Source: CAZJZH01 sp964550465
GTDB lineage: Bacteria > Patescibacteriota > Patescibacteriia > JACRDY01
Direction: 5' to 3'
DNA: 15,745 bases
Assembly (NCBI GenBank): GCA_964550465.1
Contig: CAZJZH010000022.1
Coordinates: forward strand, 1-15,745
Positions 6,103-12,757 of the stretch are shown here, piece after piece. The translations under genes were made by a program, and so were the position numbers. Each line of letters opens with the position of its first letter. Positions within the stretch are counted from its first letter, which is position 1. The notes below the pieces were generated by a model, which saw only the letters and a list, made by a program, of their open reading frames with translations, was not told the DNA's origin and did no database searches.

Positions 6103-6131
6103 AAAACGCCCCCGGCAGTGCGGTGGGCGTT
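6103..6131 (-). terminator. Terminator of the membrane-anchored Cys protein gene
   Basis: On the minus strand AACGCCC (6131-6125) pairs with GGGCGTT (6111-6105), with an inner CCG/CGG stem. TTTT at 6106-6103 overlaps and extends the right arm. It lies 22 bases after the stop of the 6153-6782 gene. Confidence 0.7.
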
Positions 6132-6152
6132 AGTGAGTAATGAGAGGGCAAT

Positions 6153-6782
6153 TTATGAGCAACCGAGCGCCTGGAGGCACTGCGTGCGTGGAGTGCCCGC
6201 CGGTGCTTGGTCACAGACGGAACAGTCTACACCTTGCACTTCTCGCATAGCTTCCATTTGGGTATCCATGTAGGCGGCGGTATCAACAAATTCTACGTCA
6301 GTCGGTAGGTCAAACATACTGTTGTCCACTCTCCAGGTGGTGCAGGTAAACTCCGTGTCTTCATCTACGGCAGCATTTTTTTGGTCATCACCAAACAGCT
6401 GTTCCTGGTTACTTTCAGTCACCGCCATCTTAATGCCTTGCTCGTAAAAAGAGCCCCAGACATAATTATAGCCATCCTTACGGATCATCTGTCCTTCCAT
6501 CGGTTCGACGCCGGTTTGCTGTAGGGTGAAATCACCACGAATCCGTTCAGCGCCATCAGTCATGTAAACCGTGCCATCTGTACGGTTGGTGCCATCATCA
6601 TGGGTAAATGTACAGGTAACAGGTTGACCGCGCTGGACCAGTTCAGCAAACGAGTCGATAGTTTGCGTAGAGCTCTGTTCAGTCACGGTGGGACCAGCCT
6701 GCGGTGATTGAGTGGTAACTACATAGATACCACCGCCAACGACCACAATACCGGCAATGATAGCGATAATTTTTGCATTCAT
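6153..6782 (-). CDS. Membrane-anchored, cysteine-containing hypothetical protein
   Basis: A 209-residue protein of unknown function. Residues 5-22 form one hydrophobic segment (IIAIIAGIVVVGGGIYVV) after a single Lys, typical of an uncleaved signal anchor. The rest would lie outside the cytoplasm. A Thr/Ser/Gln-rich linker (about 23-42) leads to a probable beta-rich domain with the pattern FAELVQRGQPVTCTFTH, GTVYMTDGAERIRGDF and YNYVWG. Small proteins with this pattern are, from memory, common in Parcubacteria-type genomes and remain uncharacterised. Cysteines occur in CTF, CTTW, CSVC and near the end (CLQALGC), so disulfides or a metal site are possible. It has no lipobox. No SD is present; a -35/-10 pair upstream gives a very short leader. 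A strong terminator follows, so it is probably transcribed alone. Confidence 0.75.
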   Translation of the reverse strand: MNAKIIAIIAGIVVVGGGIYVVTTQSPQAGPTVTEQSSTQTIDSFAELVQRGQPVTCTFTHDDGTNRTDGTVYMTDGAERIRGDFTLQQTGVEPMEGQMIRKDGYNYVWGSFYEQGIKMAVTESNQEQLFGDDQKNAAVDEDTEFTCTTWRVDNSMFDLPTDVEFVDTAAYMDTQMEAMREVQGVDCSVCDQAPAGTPRTQCLQALGCS

Positions 6783-6793
6783 ACATGTGGATG

Positions 6794-6822
6794 ATTATGA
6801 GTTGAGTAGTACTGATAGTCTA
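6794..6822 (-). promoter_or_regulatory. Predicted promoter of the membrane-anchored Cys protein gene
   Basis: On the minus strand TAGACT (6822-6817, 4 of 6 to TTGACA) is followed after exactly 17 bases by CATAAT (6799-6794, 5 of 6). The start codon follows 11 bases later, so the leader would be about 4-5 nt, in line with the missing SD. Confidence 0.5.
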
Positions 6823-6874
6823 CCATGCTTGTCGGGTGAGGGAAATAGTGTGGTCAGTCTGGTAATGGAGTAGT

Positions 6875-6905
6875 AAAAAAACACCCCGACCAATAGCCGG
6901 GGTGT
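6875..6905 (-). terminator. Terminator of the 6925-7350 gene
   Basis: On the minus strand ACACCCCG (6905-6898) pairs with CGGGGTGT (6888-6881) around a 9-nt loop, followed by a run of T. It lies 20 bases after the stop codon. Confidence 0.85.
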
Positions 6906-6924
6906 GGATGGGTGCACTAGCATC

Positions 6925-7350
6925 TCAGCAATCGATGCTGTGTTGCCAGTCAATCTGCTCTTTGGGGGTAAACGCTACATCCCCAGCATCGGTGGAGGCG
7001 ATGATGCCGCAGCAGTTGGCGAAACCGAATTGACAGCCAAAGTGCTGCGCCAACAGGGGTCGCATAGCATCAGTCATCAGTCGAGCGATCTGTTGACCGG
7101 TGGGAGACAGCGGATCAAAATCCACCTTGCAGCCCTGACCGCGTTTGACTGATCGCAACGCAGTGTTAGCGATGCCGATTGCCTCCAGATGTTTTTTGAT
7201 GGCCATCAGTTGGTTTGACTGGCCGATGGTTTCGACCACTGCCTCGATGGCAGCAAACCCCAACGGAGTATCGGTTTGTGCTGCTGCCAATAGCGCGTCT
7301 TCATGACTTTGGCCAGCCGCCACATTTTTGGGAGCGGAAGGAAAGGACAT
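6925..7350 (-). CDS. Hypothetical protein with a C-terminal cysteine cluster
   Basis: A 141-residue soluble protein that I do not recognise. It looks helical from about 14 to 65, followed by a short segment KRGQGCKVDFDPLSPTG (70-85) and a second helical part. Five cysteines lie in the second half: C74, C106, C113, C114 and the last residue C141. The FGCQFGFANCC segment (104-114) could hold a metal or cofactor, or form disulfides; this is inference. There is no signal peptide. The start is well supported: AGGAG lies 6-7 bases before the ATG. It is downstream of, and on the same strand as, the Fur-family/CooC-like operon but 95 bases away. It may be co-transcribed or have its own weak promoter. 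A strong terminator follows, which closes the possible three-gene unit. Confidence 0.75.
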   Translation of the reverse strand: MSFPSAPKNVAAGQSHEDALLAAAQTDTPLGFAAIEAVVETIGQSNQLMAIKKHLEAIGIANTALRSVKRGQGCKVDFDPLSPTGQQIARLMTDAMRPLLAQHFGCQFGFANCCGIIASTDAGDVAFTPKEQIDWQHSIDC

Positions 7351-7445
7351 AGTAGACTCCTTGTCTTAGGTGTGCAATAAAGAACGAGATAGCATTGATC
7401 ACCAAGATGACCAATGGACAGCGTTAACAGTAGTCACGCTATCCA

Positions 7446-8402
7446 CTAATCACCTGCGATGGCGCGGATGGCTTGTGGTAAGTTAAAATCAGGATCGATT
7501 TGTTGCTCTAAATCTTTGCCGGCAGCAGCGTTGGCCCAACTGGTAGCATTTTTGCGGTGAAACAGCACGGCGTCACGGTAAAACCGCTGCCAATTTTTTT
7601 GCTGAGCATCAATGGTAGTAATAATTTTTTCTAGCGCCGACCTATTGTTAGCCTCTAAATTATCAATTGAGCTCAGTTGCCCCTTCTCATGACTACGTAC
7701 ATAGGCTGATGAGTGCAGTGTGGTAATGAGGTCATGACCAATGTGTTGTTGTAAAAAGTCACTATCAGCAGCGTCCACCACTTTATTACCCACCACCTTG
7801 ATGGTGACGTCATGTTGCTGGGCGTACTGCTTGTACTGGTTGTAGACACTGACTGACTTCAGTGTTGGCTCAACTACTAGTAGCGTCAGGTCAAATTTAG
7901 TGAATAGTCCTGAGGCAAAGGCATCGGCACCAGCAGTCATGTCGATTAACACATACTCATTTGGACCATCAATCAAGTGATTGAGTAATAGCTCAACCGC
8001 GCCGACTTTGGAGTGATAACATTTAATACCCAAATCATCCTCGGTAAACGGCCCCACTGCCATCAATCGCATGCCGTTATGCTGTCGTTCAAAGTAATCA
8101 AAGACCGGATTTGATTGAGAGAATTGTAGCAATTGCGAGCCAGTGCCAGGTGGCGTTGTCTTAATCATGTCCGCAGCGGTGGCAATACGAGTGTTGTTAC
8201 CACGCAAATAGTCTTTTAGCCGTAACATTTCTAAGCCGAGCGGGGGAATGGATTGAATATAGCCGACTGCCTGGGCCAAGTGCTGATTAATGTCAGCATC
8301 AATAGCCAACACCGGCCGATGATGTGCCGCTAGGTACTGGGCAGTTAATGCAGTCAGCGTGGTTTTGCCACTACCACCTTTACCAACGAATGCAACGCGC
8401 AT
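7446..8402 (-). CDS. CooC/MinD-family P-loop ATPase (metal-insertion-type)
   Basis: A 318-residue SIMIBI-class ATPase. The deviant Walker A is GKGGSGKTT (7-15) with signature Lys8. IDADIN (34-39) and IDMTAG (153-158) are the switch/Walker B regions, and GNK (205-207) is the base-recognition motif. The match to CooC lies in MRVAFVGKGGSGKTT, the D-M-x-A-G motif and overall layout. CooC uses ATP-driven dimerisation to help put nickel into CO dehydrogenase, and its nickel site is a C-x-C. Here the matching segment is CYH (C128, H130), so the metal or client may differ. No CO dehydrogenase is in the window. The gene lies 1 nt after a Fur-family regulator and has no SD of its own, so translation is probably coupled. 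The C-terminal tail from about 265 is longer than the core fold needs. MinD/ParA roles are less likely. Confidence 0.8.
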   Translation of the reverse strand: MRVAFVGKGGSGKTTLTALTAQYLAAHHRPVLAIDADINQHLAQAVGYIQSIPPLGLEMLRLKDYLRGNNTRIATAADMIKTTPPGTGSQLLQFSQSNPVFDYFERQHNGMRLMAVGPFTEDDLGIKCYHSKVGAVELLLNHLIDGPNEYVLIDMTAGADAFASGLFTKFDLTLLVVEPTLKSVSVYNQYKQYAQQHDVTIKVVGNKVVDAADSDFLQQHIGHDLITTLHSSAYVRSHEKGQLSSIDNLEANNRSALEKIITTIDAQQKNWQRFYRDAVLFHRKNATSWANAAAGKDLEQQIDPDFNLPQAIRAIAGD

Positions 8403-8403
8403 A

Positions 8404-8820
8404 TTATTGGCAGTGTTTACACTGACCGGTGATCGTCAGTGAGCCGGTATCGTGCTGAAACTGGGTCAGACGCTCGATTTGTCGCTGAACTGATGCGGGT
8501 AGGTCCACATGAACAACGGCGTGGCAGTCATCGCAAATAGCATGGGCATGGTGGTGATGGCTATGACCCAGTACTTCGTATGTAGTTTTGCCGCCAACAG
8601 GTAATTGCTGCAGCAGTGATTGATCAACGAAAAATAGTAACTCTCGGTAGAGGGTGGAGCGGTCACAGGTAATATTGTGACGGTGCAGGTGTTGACGACA
8701 GCTAGCAGGCGTTACAATCGTACCAGTTGGTTGACTGACAAAAAAATCATACAGCGCCTCACGAACAGGGGTAAGGCGATTGTCGGTAAAAAAGTGTTGC
8801 TTGTGCTGGGCTAATGACAT
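8404..8820 (-). CDS. Fur-family metal-dependent transcriptional regulator
   Basis: A 138-residue protein of normal Fur length. The N-terminal winged helix includes RLTPVREALYDFF (15-27) and the recognition helix segment CDRSTLYRELLFF (52-64). The C-terminal dimerisation/metal domain has a His-rich sensor segment (H86, H88-H91, H93), then CDDC (96-99) and CKHC (134-137), which together form the structural four-Cys zinc site. Members sense Fe, Zn, Mn, Ni or peroxide; the sequence does not decide which. It heads an operon with a CooC-like ATPase, which suggests it senses the metal that the ATPase handles (inference). A palindromic operator in its own promoter suggests autoregulation. No SD is present; the promoter geometry puts the transcript start at the A of the ATG. 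Confidence 0.9.
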   Translation of the reverse strand: MSLAQHKQHFFTDNRLTPVREALYDFFVSQPTGTIVTPASCRQHLHRHNITCDRSTLYRELLFFVDQSLLQQLPVGGKTTYEVLGHSHHHHAHAICDDCHAVVHVDLPASVQRQIERLTQFQHDTGSLTITGQCKHCQ

Positions 8821-8826
8821 GACATC

Positions 8827-8855
8827 AGATTAATGCAACACGTTGCATTTGTCAA
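8827..8855 (-). promoter_or_regulatory. Promoter and palindromic operator of the Fur-family operon
   Basis: On the minus strand a perfect TTGACA (8855-8850) is followed after 17 bases by TAATCT (8832-8827). The 18-nt palindrome AATGCAA-n4-TTGCATT (8832-8849) fills the spacer between the two boxes. A bound dimer would therefore block RNA polymerase directly. The ATG begins 7 bases after the -10, so the mRNA is predicted to be leaderless. Confidence 0.7.
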
Positions 8856-8865
8856 TACCGGAAAC

Positions 8866-8901
8866 AAAAACACCGTTTTCATATTTGAAAACGCTGTTTT
8901 T
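8866..8901 (-). terminator. Terminator of the tRNA-Ala transcript
   Basis: 16-base arms 8866-8881 and 8886-8901 pair with a single mismatch around a 4-nt loop. The minus strand continues GTTTC after a run of five T. It begins at the CCA end of the tRNA and lies ahead of the Fur-family operon promoter. Confidence 0.7.
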
Positions 8902-8977
8902 GGTGGACCCGACAGGAGTCGAACCTGCGACCTCCTCGGTGCAAGCGAGGCGCTCTAGCCAGCTGAGCTACGGGCCC
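8901..8977 (-). tRNA. tRNA-Ala(UGC): tRNA-Ala (anticodon UGC), CCA encoded
   Basis: A complete 77-nt cloverleaf on the minus strand. The acceptor stem is GGGCCCG with CGGGTCC, the D stem GCTC/GAGC, and the anticodon stem CCTCG/CGAGG around the loop CTTGCAC, with anticodon TGC. The T arm GCAGG-TTCGACT-CCTGT follows, then discriminator A and an encoded CCA. The third acceptor pair is G3-U70, the main identity signal for alanyl-tRNA synthetase, which confirms the anticodon call. A promoter (9139-9167) and terminator (8866-8901) suggest a single-tRNA transcript. Its 5' leader would include the structured element at 9011-9101. Confidence 0.97.
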
Positions 8978-9010
8978 ATGAAATTGGTATTATTTGTTTG
9001 TCAGTGCGGC

Positions 9011-9101
9011 GGCCCTAGCTGTCCGCGTCATACGCCGCAAAGCGGCGTTGCGCGGATCCGACCATTGCGCCGGAGGCGCAGATGGGCGGAAGCTATGGGC
9101 C
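9011..9101 (-). other. GC-rich three-way-junction element in the tRNA-Ala leader
   Basis: Nearly every base of this 91-nt stretch can pair. The closing stem is 9011-9020 with 9091-9101 (GGCCCTAGCT with AGCTATGGGCC, one bulge). Hairpin A is TCCGCG 9022-9027 with 9051-9056, then ACGCCGC 9032-9038 with 9042-9048 around AAA. Hairpin B is 9057-9071 with 9075-9090, with one mismatch and one bulge, around GGA. On the minus strand it starts GGGCCCATAGCT, close to the start of the neighbouring tRNA-Ala (GGGCCCGTAGCT). It is GC-rich against AT-rich flanks. It could be a structured RNA domain, a palindromic repeat unit, or a tRNA-derived remnant. Confidence 0.7.
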
Positions 9102-9138
9102 CATAATTGACAGTTAATGCAACTGCAAAAGTGACGGT

Positions 9139-9167
9139 ATCCTACAGCATTCATCATAAAAAGTCAA
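9139..9167 (-). promoter_or_regulatory. Predicted promoter of the tRNA-Ala transcript
   Basis: On the minus strand TTGACT (9167-9162, 5 of 6) is followed after 17 bases by TAGGAT (9144-9139, 4 of 6). Transcription would start at about 9132, run through the structured element and then the tRNA. Confidence 0.6.
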
Positions 9168-9199
9168 GAAAAAAATCCTCCCGCTGATCGCGGGAGGAT
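9168..9199 (-). terminator. Terminator of the TIM-barrel gene
   Basis: On the minus strand a perfect 10-bp stem (9199-9190 with 9184-9175, 5-nt loop) is followed by a run of T. It lies 18 bases after the stop codon. Confidence 0.92.
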
Positions 9200-9217
9200 A
9201 CTCTGGTGTAAGAGGAT

Positions 9218-10033
9218 TTACGACCGATATATCGGCCGATTGGGTCTTTCGACCGCCGGCGGTGGCGGCGAAAATAGTTGGCAGGCTTGTGTGATGTAGG
9301 CAGCTGCCATGCCCCAGTCAATCGGGTTCAGGGCATTGCCATTGAGGCACAGTTGACCCTGCGCGTCCAGACTGACCTGGGGAATTGCCTTGATGATCGG
9401 CTGGGCGATATGAACGGTCTTTGGTCCCAGACCGCCGGCTACGCCGATGCCAATATGTGGTAGCTGTTGGCGGATAGCTAGCGCAAAGGGCAGCAGTGCT
9501 TGGGTGTCCATTGGCAGACCGCGACCCATGCTTTTATCTAGCAAGACACGGTCGATGACCCCTGCATAGTCCGTCAGTCGTTGGACCAGTTGCTGTGGGT
9601 CATTGCCTACAGCGGCCAGCGCCGCATTGCCAAGCTGCAAAATGACCTCCACATTTTTACCCGAAGCCTCCACGCCTTTGGCGATCTCTTGTGGGTCAGG
9701 CCAGATCATATCCAGCTGAATGGCATGGATGGTATCACCGCACCAGGACAGCGCCTCGGTCAAGCTGTTTGCTAAGCCAGGATTATTGTCCATGTCGGCA
9801 TAATGCAAACAATTGTAGGCCAGTGACGACCAAAAAATACCAGCCAACCGTTCTTTTGCGGGAAACACCTGACTCCATCTACTAGGGATACCATGTAGCG
9901 TTTTCCAGCTCATCATCACTCCCACGTGGAGCTGATGTGTCAGATGCTGCGGCAGATGTTCCGCCAGCACCGCCATCATTTTGTTAACCTGCTGACCGCT
10001 GGTGAAATTCGTGATGCCAATATATGGGGTCAT
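9218..10033 (-). CDS. TIM-barrel protein, phosphoribosylanthranilate isomerase (TrpF)-like fold, function unknown
   Basis: A 271-residue protein. It opens MTPYIGITNFTSGQQV (strand 1). Later strands include HAIQLDMIWPD (about 104-114), EVILQLGN (129-136), VLLDKSMGRGLPMD (163-176), GIGVAGGLGP (195-204) and SLDAQGQL (221-228). The GVAGGLGP turn and the L-D-x-S-x-G-x-G segment resemble the phosphate-binding ends of TrpF, so a phosphorylated ligand is plausible. The protein is longer than TrpF (about 200) and lacks its usual opening, so I do not assign that reaction. No trp genes are nearby. The ATG at 10033 is chosen because AGGAGG (10045-10040) lies 6 bases before it; the ATG two codons upstream touches that SD. 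The last residues (SPPPPAVERPNRPIYRS) look like a disordered tail. It has its own terminator and a likely extended -10 promoter. Confidence 0.72.
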   Translation of the reverse strand: MTPYIGITNFTSGQQVNKMMAVLAEHLPQHLTHQLHVGVMMSWKTLHGIPSRWSQVFPAKERLAGIFWSSLAYNCLHYADMDNNPGLANSLTEALSWCGDTIHAIQLDMIWPDPQEIAKGVEASGKNVEVILQLGNAALAAVGNDPQQLVQRLTDYAGVIDRVLLDKSMGRGLPMDTQALLPFALAIRQQLPHIGIGVAGGLGPKTVHIAQPIIKAIPQVSLDAQGQLCLNGNALNPIDWGMAAAYITQACQLFSPPPPAVERPNRPIYRS

Positions 10034-10063
10034 CCACATCCTCCTCTAGGGGTATAAAGAACA

Positions 10064-10072
10064 ATTATATCA
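10064..10072 (-). promoter_or_regulatory. Extended -10 promoter of the TIM-barrel gene
   Basis: The minus strand reads TGATATAAT, a full extended -10 (TG-n-TATAAT). No good -35 is present, as is usual for this class. The start codon lies 30 bases downstream with an SD between. Confidence 0.5.
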
Positions 10073-10191
10073 GTCCTGTAGGATAGCACAGTGACAGGAT
10101 TTTTCAAGCTTTACCAGAACTTTAACAATAATTTCGCCAGGTATTAGGGTGGCTGTTGTACGCTCAAGGCAAATTCATAACCCCACGTCAT

Positions 10192-12696
10192 ATGTCATGG
10201 AAACGATACCTCTTTAGCGGTTTAATGGCCTTGTTGGCCGTACCGCAGTTTAGTCTGGCTAGTTCAGCCATTATTATTACCGAGATTGGCGCCTACGAAT
10301 CATCCGGCCTGGAATGGGTGGAGATTTACAATCGCGGCAGCCAGACCGTTGATCTGACTGACTGGATCTTTTTTGAAGCCGACACCAACCACGGCCTGAC
10401 GCCGGTTGATGCAGCTGTTACCGGTTTGGCGCCAGGACAGTATGGCATCATTACCCAAAACGACCAGCAGTTTACTGCTGATTATCCGACCGTCACCGCG
10501 CCGCTGTTTGATAGCGCTTGGAGTAGTTTGCGCGAAGATGGTGAGTTAATTGGTCTCAAAGATGGTACGGGTCAGCTGGTGGAAAGTTTCACCTACATTG
10601 CCGCGCCAGATAGTTCATTGCAACGTGTTGATCTGGAGAGCGATGACTATACTGCCGTCAACTGGCAGGTGCACGAGACCGGTAATTCAGTTGGGCTGGC
10701 CAATCAATTTGCTGATGACGAGGAAGAAGAGGAAGAAGAAGAGGAAGAAGAAGAGGAAGAGGAAGGGGAACATGATTGTAGCTTGGCGCTTAGCTTGTCT
10801 GAGTTTGTAGCTGATCCCATCAGTGGTGAGGCAGAATGGGTGGAGCTGTACTATGGCGGAGTTGATGCCGTGACGTTAGCTAGCTGGCAGCTGACTGATG
10901 GCGCTGGCCAGTCAGTAGCGCTCGATGAGTATACGACTGAGGAGTACCTGGTTATCAGCTTCTCTAGCGGTATGCTCAATAACAGTGGTGATCAGATTAA
11001 TCTGCTCTGTGATGAGGTGGTGGTAGATAGTGTCGCCTATGGTAATTGGGATGGCGCAACAGCACCGGCAGTCAGTGACCCACAAGCAGTAGCGATTGAT
11101 GCAACTGGTCAGTGGCAAGCCACTGACACGCCCACGCCCGGCGCGGCTAATGTATTGCCGCTGGCCGAGGAGTCTGCCACTACTCCCGCTTACAAATATT
11201 ACGTCTTAGGCGAGAAGGTGCCCGGGGAGACTGAACCAGAGCCGGAGAGTACGCCAACTACCGAGGAGCTGGTAGTAGTTGGCACTGCGGCAGCCGAGGT
11301 GGTTATCACTGAAGTCTTTCCTAACCCAGCTGGTAGCGACCAAGATGGAGAGTTTATCGAGTTGCACAATATCGACACTATCACCGTTGACCTCCACGGC
11401 TGGCTACTGACGGACGGTAGTGGCGAATACGCATTGGAACAGCAGTTAGCGCCTGATGAACTATTACTACTACCGCGTAGTACCACTAATATTGCCCTGA
11501 ACAATAGTGGTAGTGAAACCATTCAACTGTTGCAACCAGATGGAACGGAGCAATTCAGCGTTACCTATGATGGTTCATCTGAAGATCAGAGTTATGCCTT
11601 GGCGGATGGGCAGTGGGCCTGGACCACTACGGTGACCGCTGGGGCGGCGAATGTCATTACTCAGCCAAATGAGGATCCAACAGCAGTTATCGATATTGAA
11701 AAGCCGCGGCAGGTGCGGGTGGGCGATGACATTACGGTAGCAGCCGAAGATAGTACGGATACAGACGGCGAGATTGTCACGGTGCAGTGGGATTTTGGTG
11801 ATGGGACAGCGAGTGATGAGTGGGCAGTAGGGCACCAGTATGATGCGGAGGGTCAGTATGTCATCACCTTGACCGTGACGGACGACCGCGGCGCTACCGA
11901 CACAGTCAGTCGCGACTTAACCGTGCATCCGCCAAAAGTGACGGCTACTGGCAATAAAGCCGCTACCTCATCATCGACATCTTCGACCACCAGTAGTAGT
12001 GTCAGCGCGGCTGATGGTCAAGTCCAAGTGACGGGTGTGGTAGTAGCGCCGCCAGGGTTGTTTGGTAGTCAGATCGCCTATATCAACGGCTTGCAATTGT
12101 ACTCCTATAAAAAAGATTGGCCGGCGCTGGCTATTGGTGATGTGGTGACAGTGACGGGTGAAACTTCTGTCAGCCGTGGTGAGGAGCGATTGAAAATTAA
12201 AACCGCTGATGACATTACCATTACCGACCATGACCAGGCCATCGTGCCGCTGGTAGTGACGGCTTTGGACCAGACAGTGGTGGGACAGGTGGTGACCGTC
12301 AGCGGTACGTACTTAGAAAAAAGTGGCAAGACGTTGTATCTGGATGTCAGTGGAGCAGAGGTGGTGGTAGCGATTAAAGCGGGGGTAGATATTGATATGC
12401 CGGCCGTGACAGCTGGTACGGAAATGACCATCACCGGCGTAGTTAGTGGCGGTGACGGGGACTACCGGCTGCTACCACGGATGGCGGAAGATATTGTCAT
12501 CACAGTGCAGTCAGAAACGGTAGCCTTGATGGATGAGGAATCCGATACAGCGGTGACCACGGCCGCGCCACAGGTACCGTGGTGGCTGGTGCTACTGACT
12601 GTTGGTGGAGTGGCCATTGGCGGCGGAGTGGTATTTCACCGTCAACTGGCTACGGCCTGTGGGCAAGTAATTAGTCGCATCAGACGACATGCTTGA
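10192..12696 (+). CDS. Secreted, membrane-anchored lamin-tail / PKD / OB-fold protein
   Basis: An 834-residue surface protein. Residues 1-25 are a Sec signal peptide (MSWKR, then a hydrophobic core ending near SLASSA). Lamin-tail-like domains follow at about 27-140 (ITEIGAYESSGLEWVEIYN), 200-284 (LSEFVADPISGEAEWVELY) and 370-462 (ITEVFPNPAGSDQDGEFIELHN). A run of 15 Glu lies at 177-191. A PKD domain (about 495-579) has the WDFGDGT motif. A Ser/Thr linker leads to two OB-like domains (about 610-678 and 684-775). A C-terminal membrane helix (about 797-817) precedes a basic cytoplasmic tail (SRIRRHA). OB folds beside lamin-tail domains are often found with extracellular nucleases, but no nuclease motif is visible. 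A binding or adhesion role at the cell surface is inference. ATG 10192 is chosen because it starts a normal signal peptide; an in-frame TTG at 10156 is the alternative. No SD is clear. Confidence 0.85.
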   Translation: MSWKRYLFSGLMALLAVPQFSLASSAIIITEIGAYESSGLEWVEIYNRGSQTVDLTDWIFFEADTNHGLTPVDAAVTGLAPGQYGIITQNDQQFTADYPTVTAPLFDSAWSSLREDGELIGLKDGTGQLVESFTYIAAPDSSLQRVDLESDDYTAVNWQVHETGNSVGLANQFADDEEEEEEEEEEEEEEEGEHDCSLALSLSEFVADPISGEAEWVELYYGGVDAVTLASWQLTDGAGQSVALDEYTTEEYLVISFSSGMLNNSGDQINLLCDEVVVDSVAYGNWDGATAPAVSDPQAVAIDATGQWQATDTPTPGAANVLPLAEESATTPAYKYYVLGEKVPGETEPEPESTPTTEELVVVGTAAAEVVITEVFPNPAGSDQDGEFIELHNIDTITVDLHGWLLTDGSGEYALEQQLAPDELLLLPRSTTNIALNNSGSETIQLLQPDGTEQFSVTYDGSSEDQSYALADGQWAWTTTVTAGAANVITQPNEDPTAVIDIEKPRQVRVGDDITVAAEDSTDTDGEIVTVQWDFGDGTASDEWAVGHQYDAEGQYVITLTVTDDRGATDTVSRDLTVHPPKVTATGNKAATSSSTSSTTSSSVSAADGQVQVTGVVVAPPGLFGSQIAYINGLQLYSYKKDWPALAIGDVVTVTGETSVSRGEERLKIKTADDITITDHDQAIVPLVVTALDQTVVGQVVTVSGTYLEKSGKTLYLDVSGAEVVVAIKAGVDIDMPAVTAGTEMTITGVVSGGDGDYRLLPRMAEDIVITVQSETVALMDEESDTAVTTAAPQVPWWLVLLTVGGVAIGGGVVFHRQLATACGQVISRIRRHA
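10720..10770 (+). repeat. 51-nt homopurine tract (poly-Glu microsatellite)
   Basis: 51 bases without a pyrimidine, built of GAG and GAA codons with one GGG. It encodes 15 Glu, then Gly-Glu, between lamin-tail domains 1 and 2. The codon-sized unit would let slippage change the length of the acidic linker without breaking the frame. Confidence 0.9.
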
Positions 12697-12757
12697 TAAC
12701 ACCGGCAAAGTGTGATACCATGGGGCATGCTTATCGTTTCATATATTGCATACCCCT

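Noticed and set aside
8843..9106. Open frame of 87 codons on the plus strand over the tRNA region
   Set aside because: It runs antisense through tRNA-Ala and the structured element, so its sequence is explained by those features.
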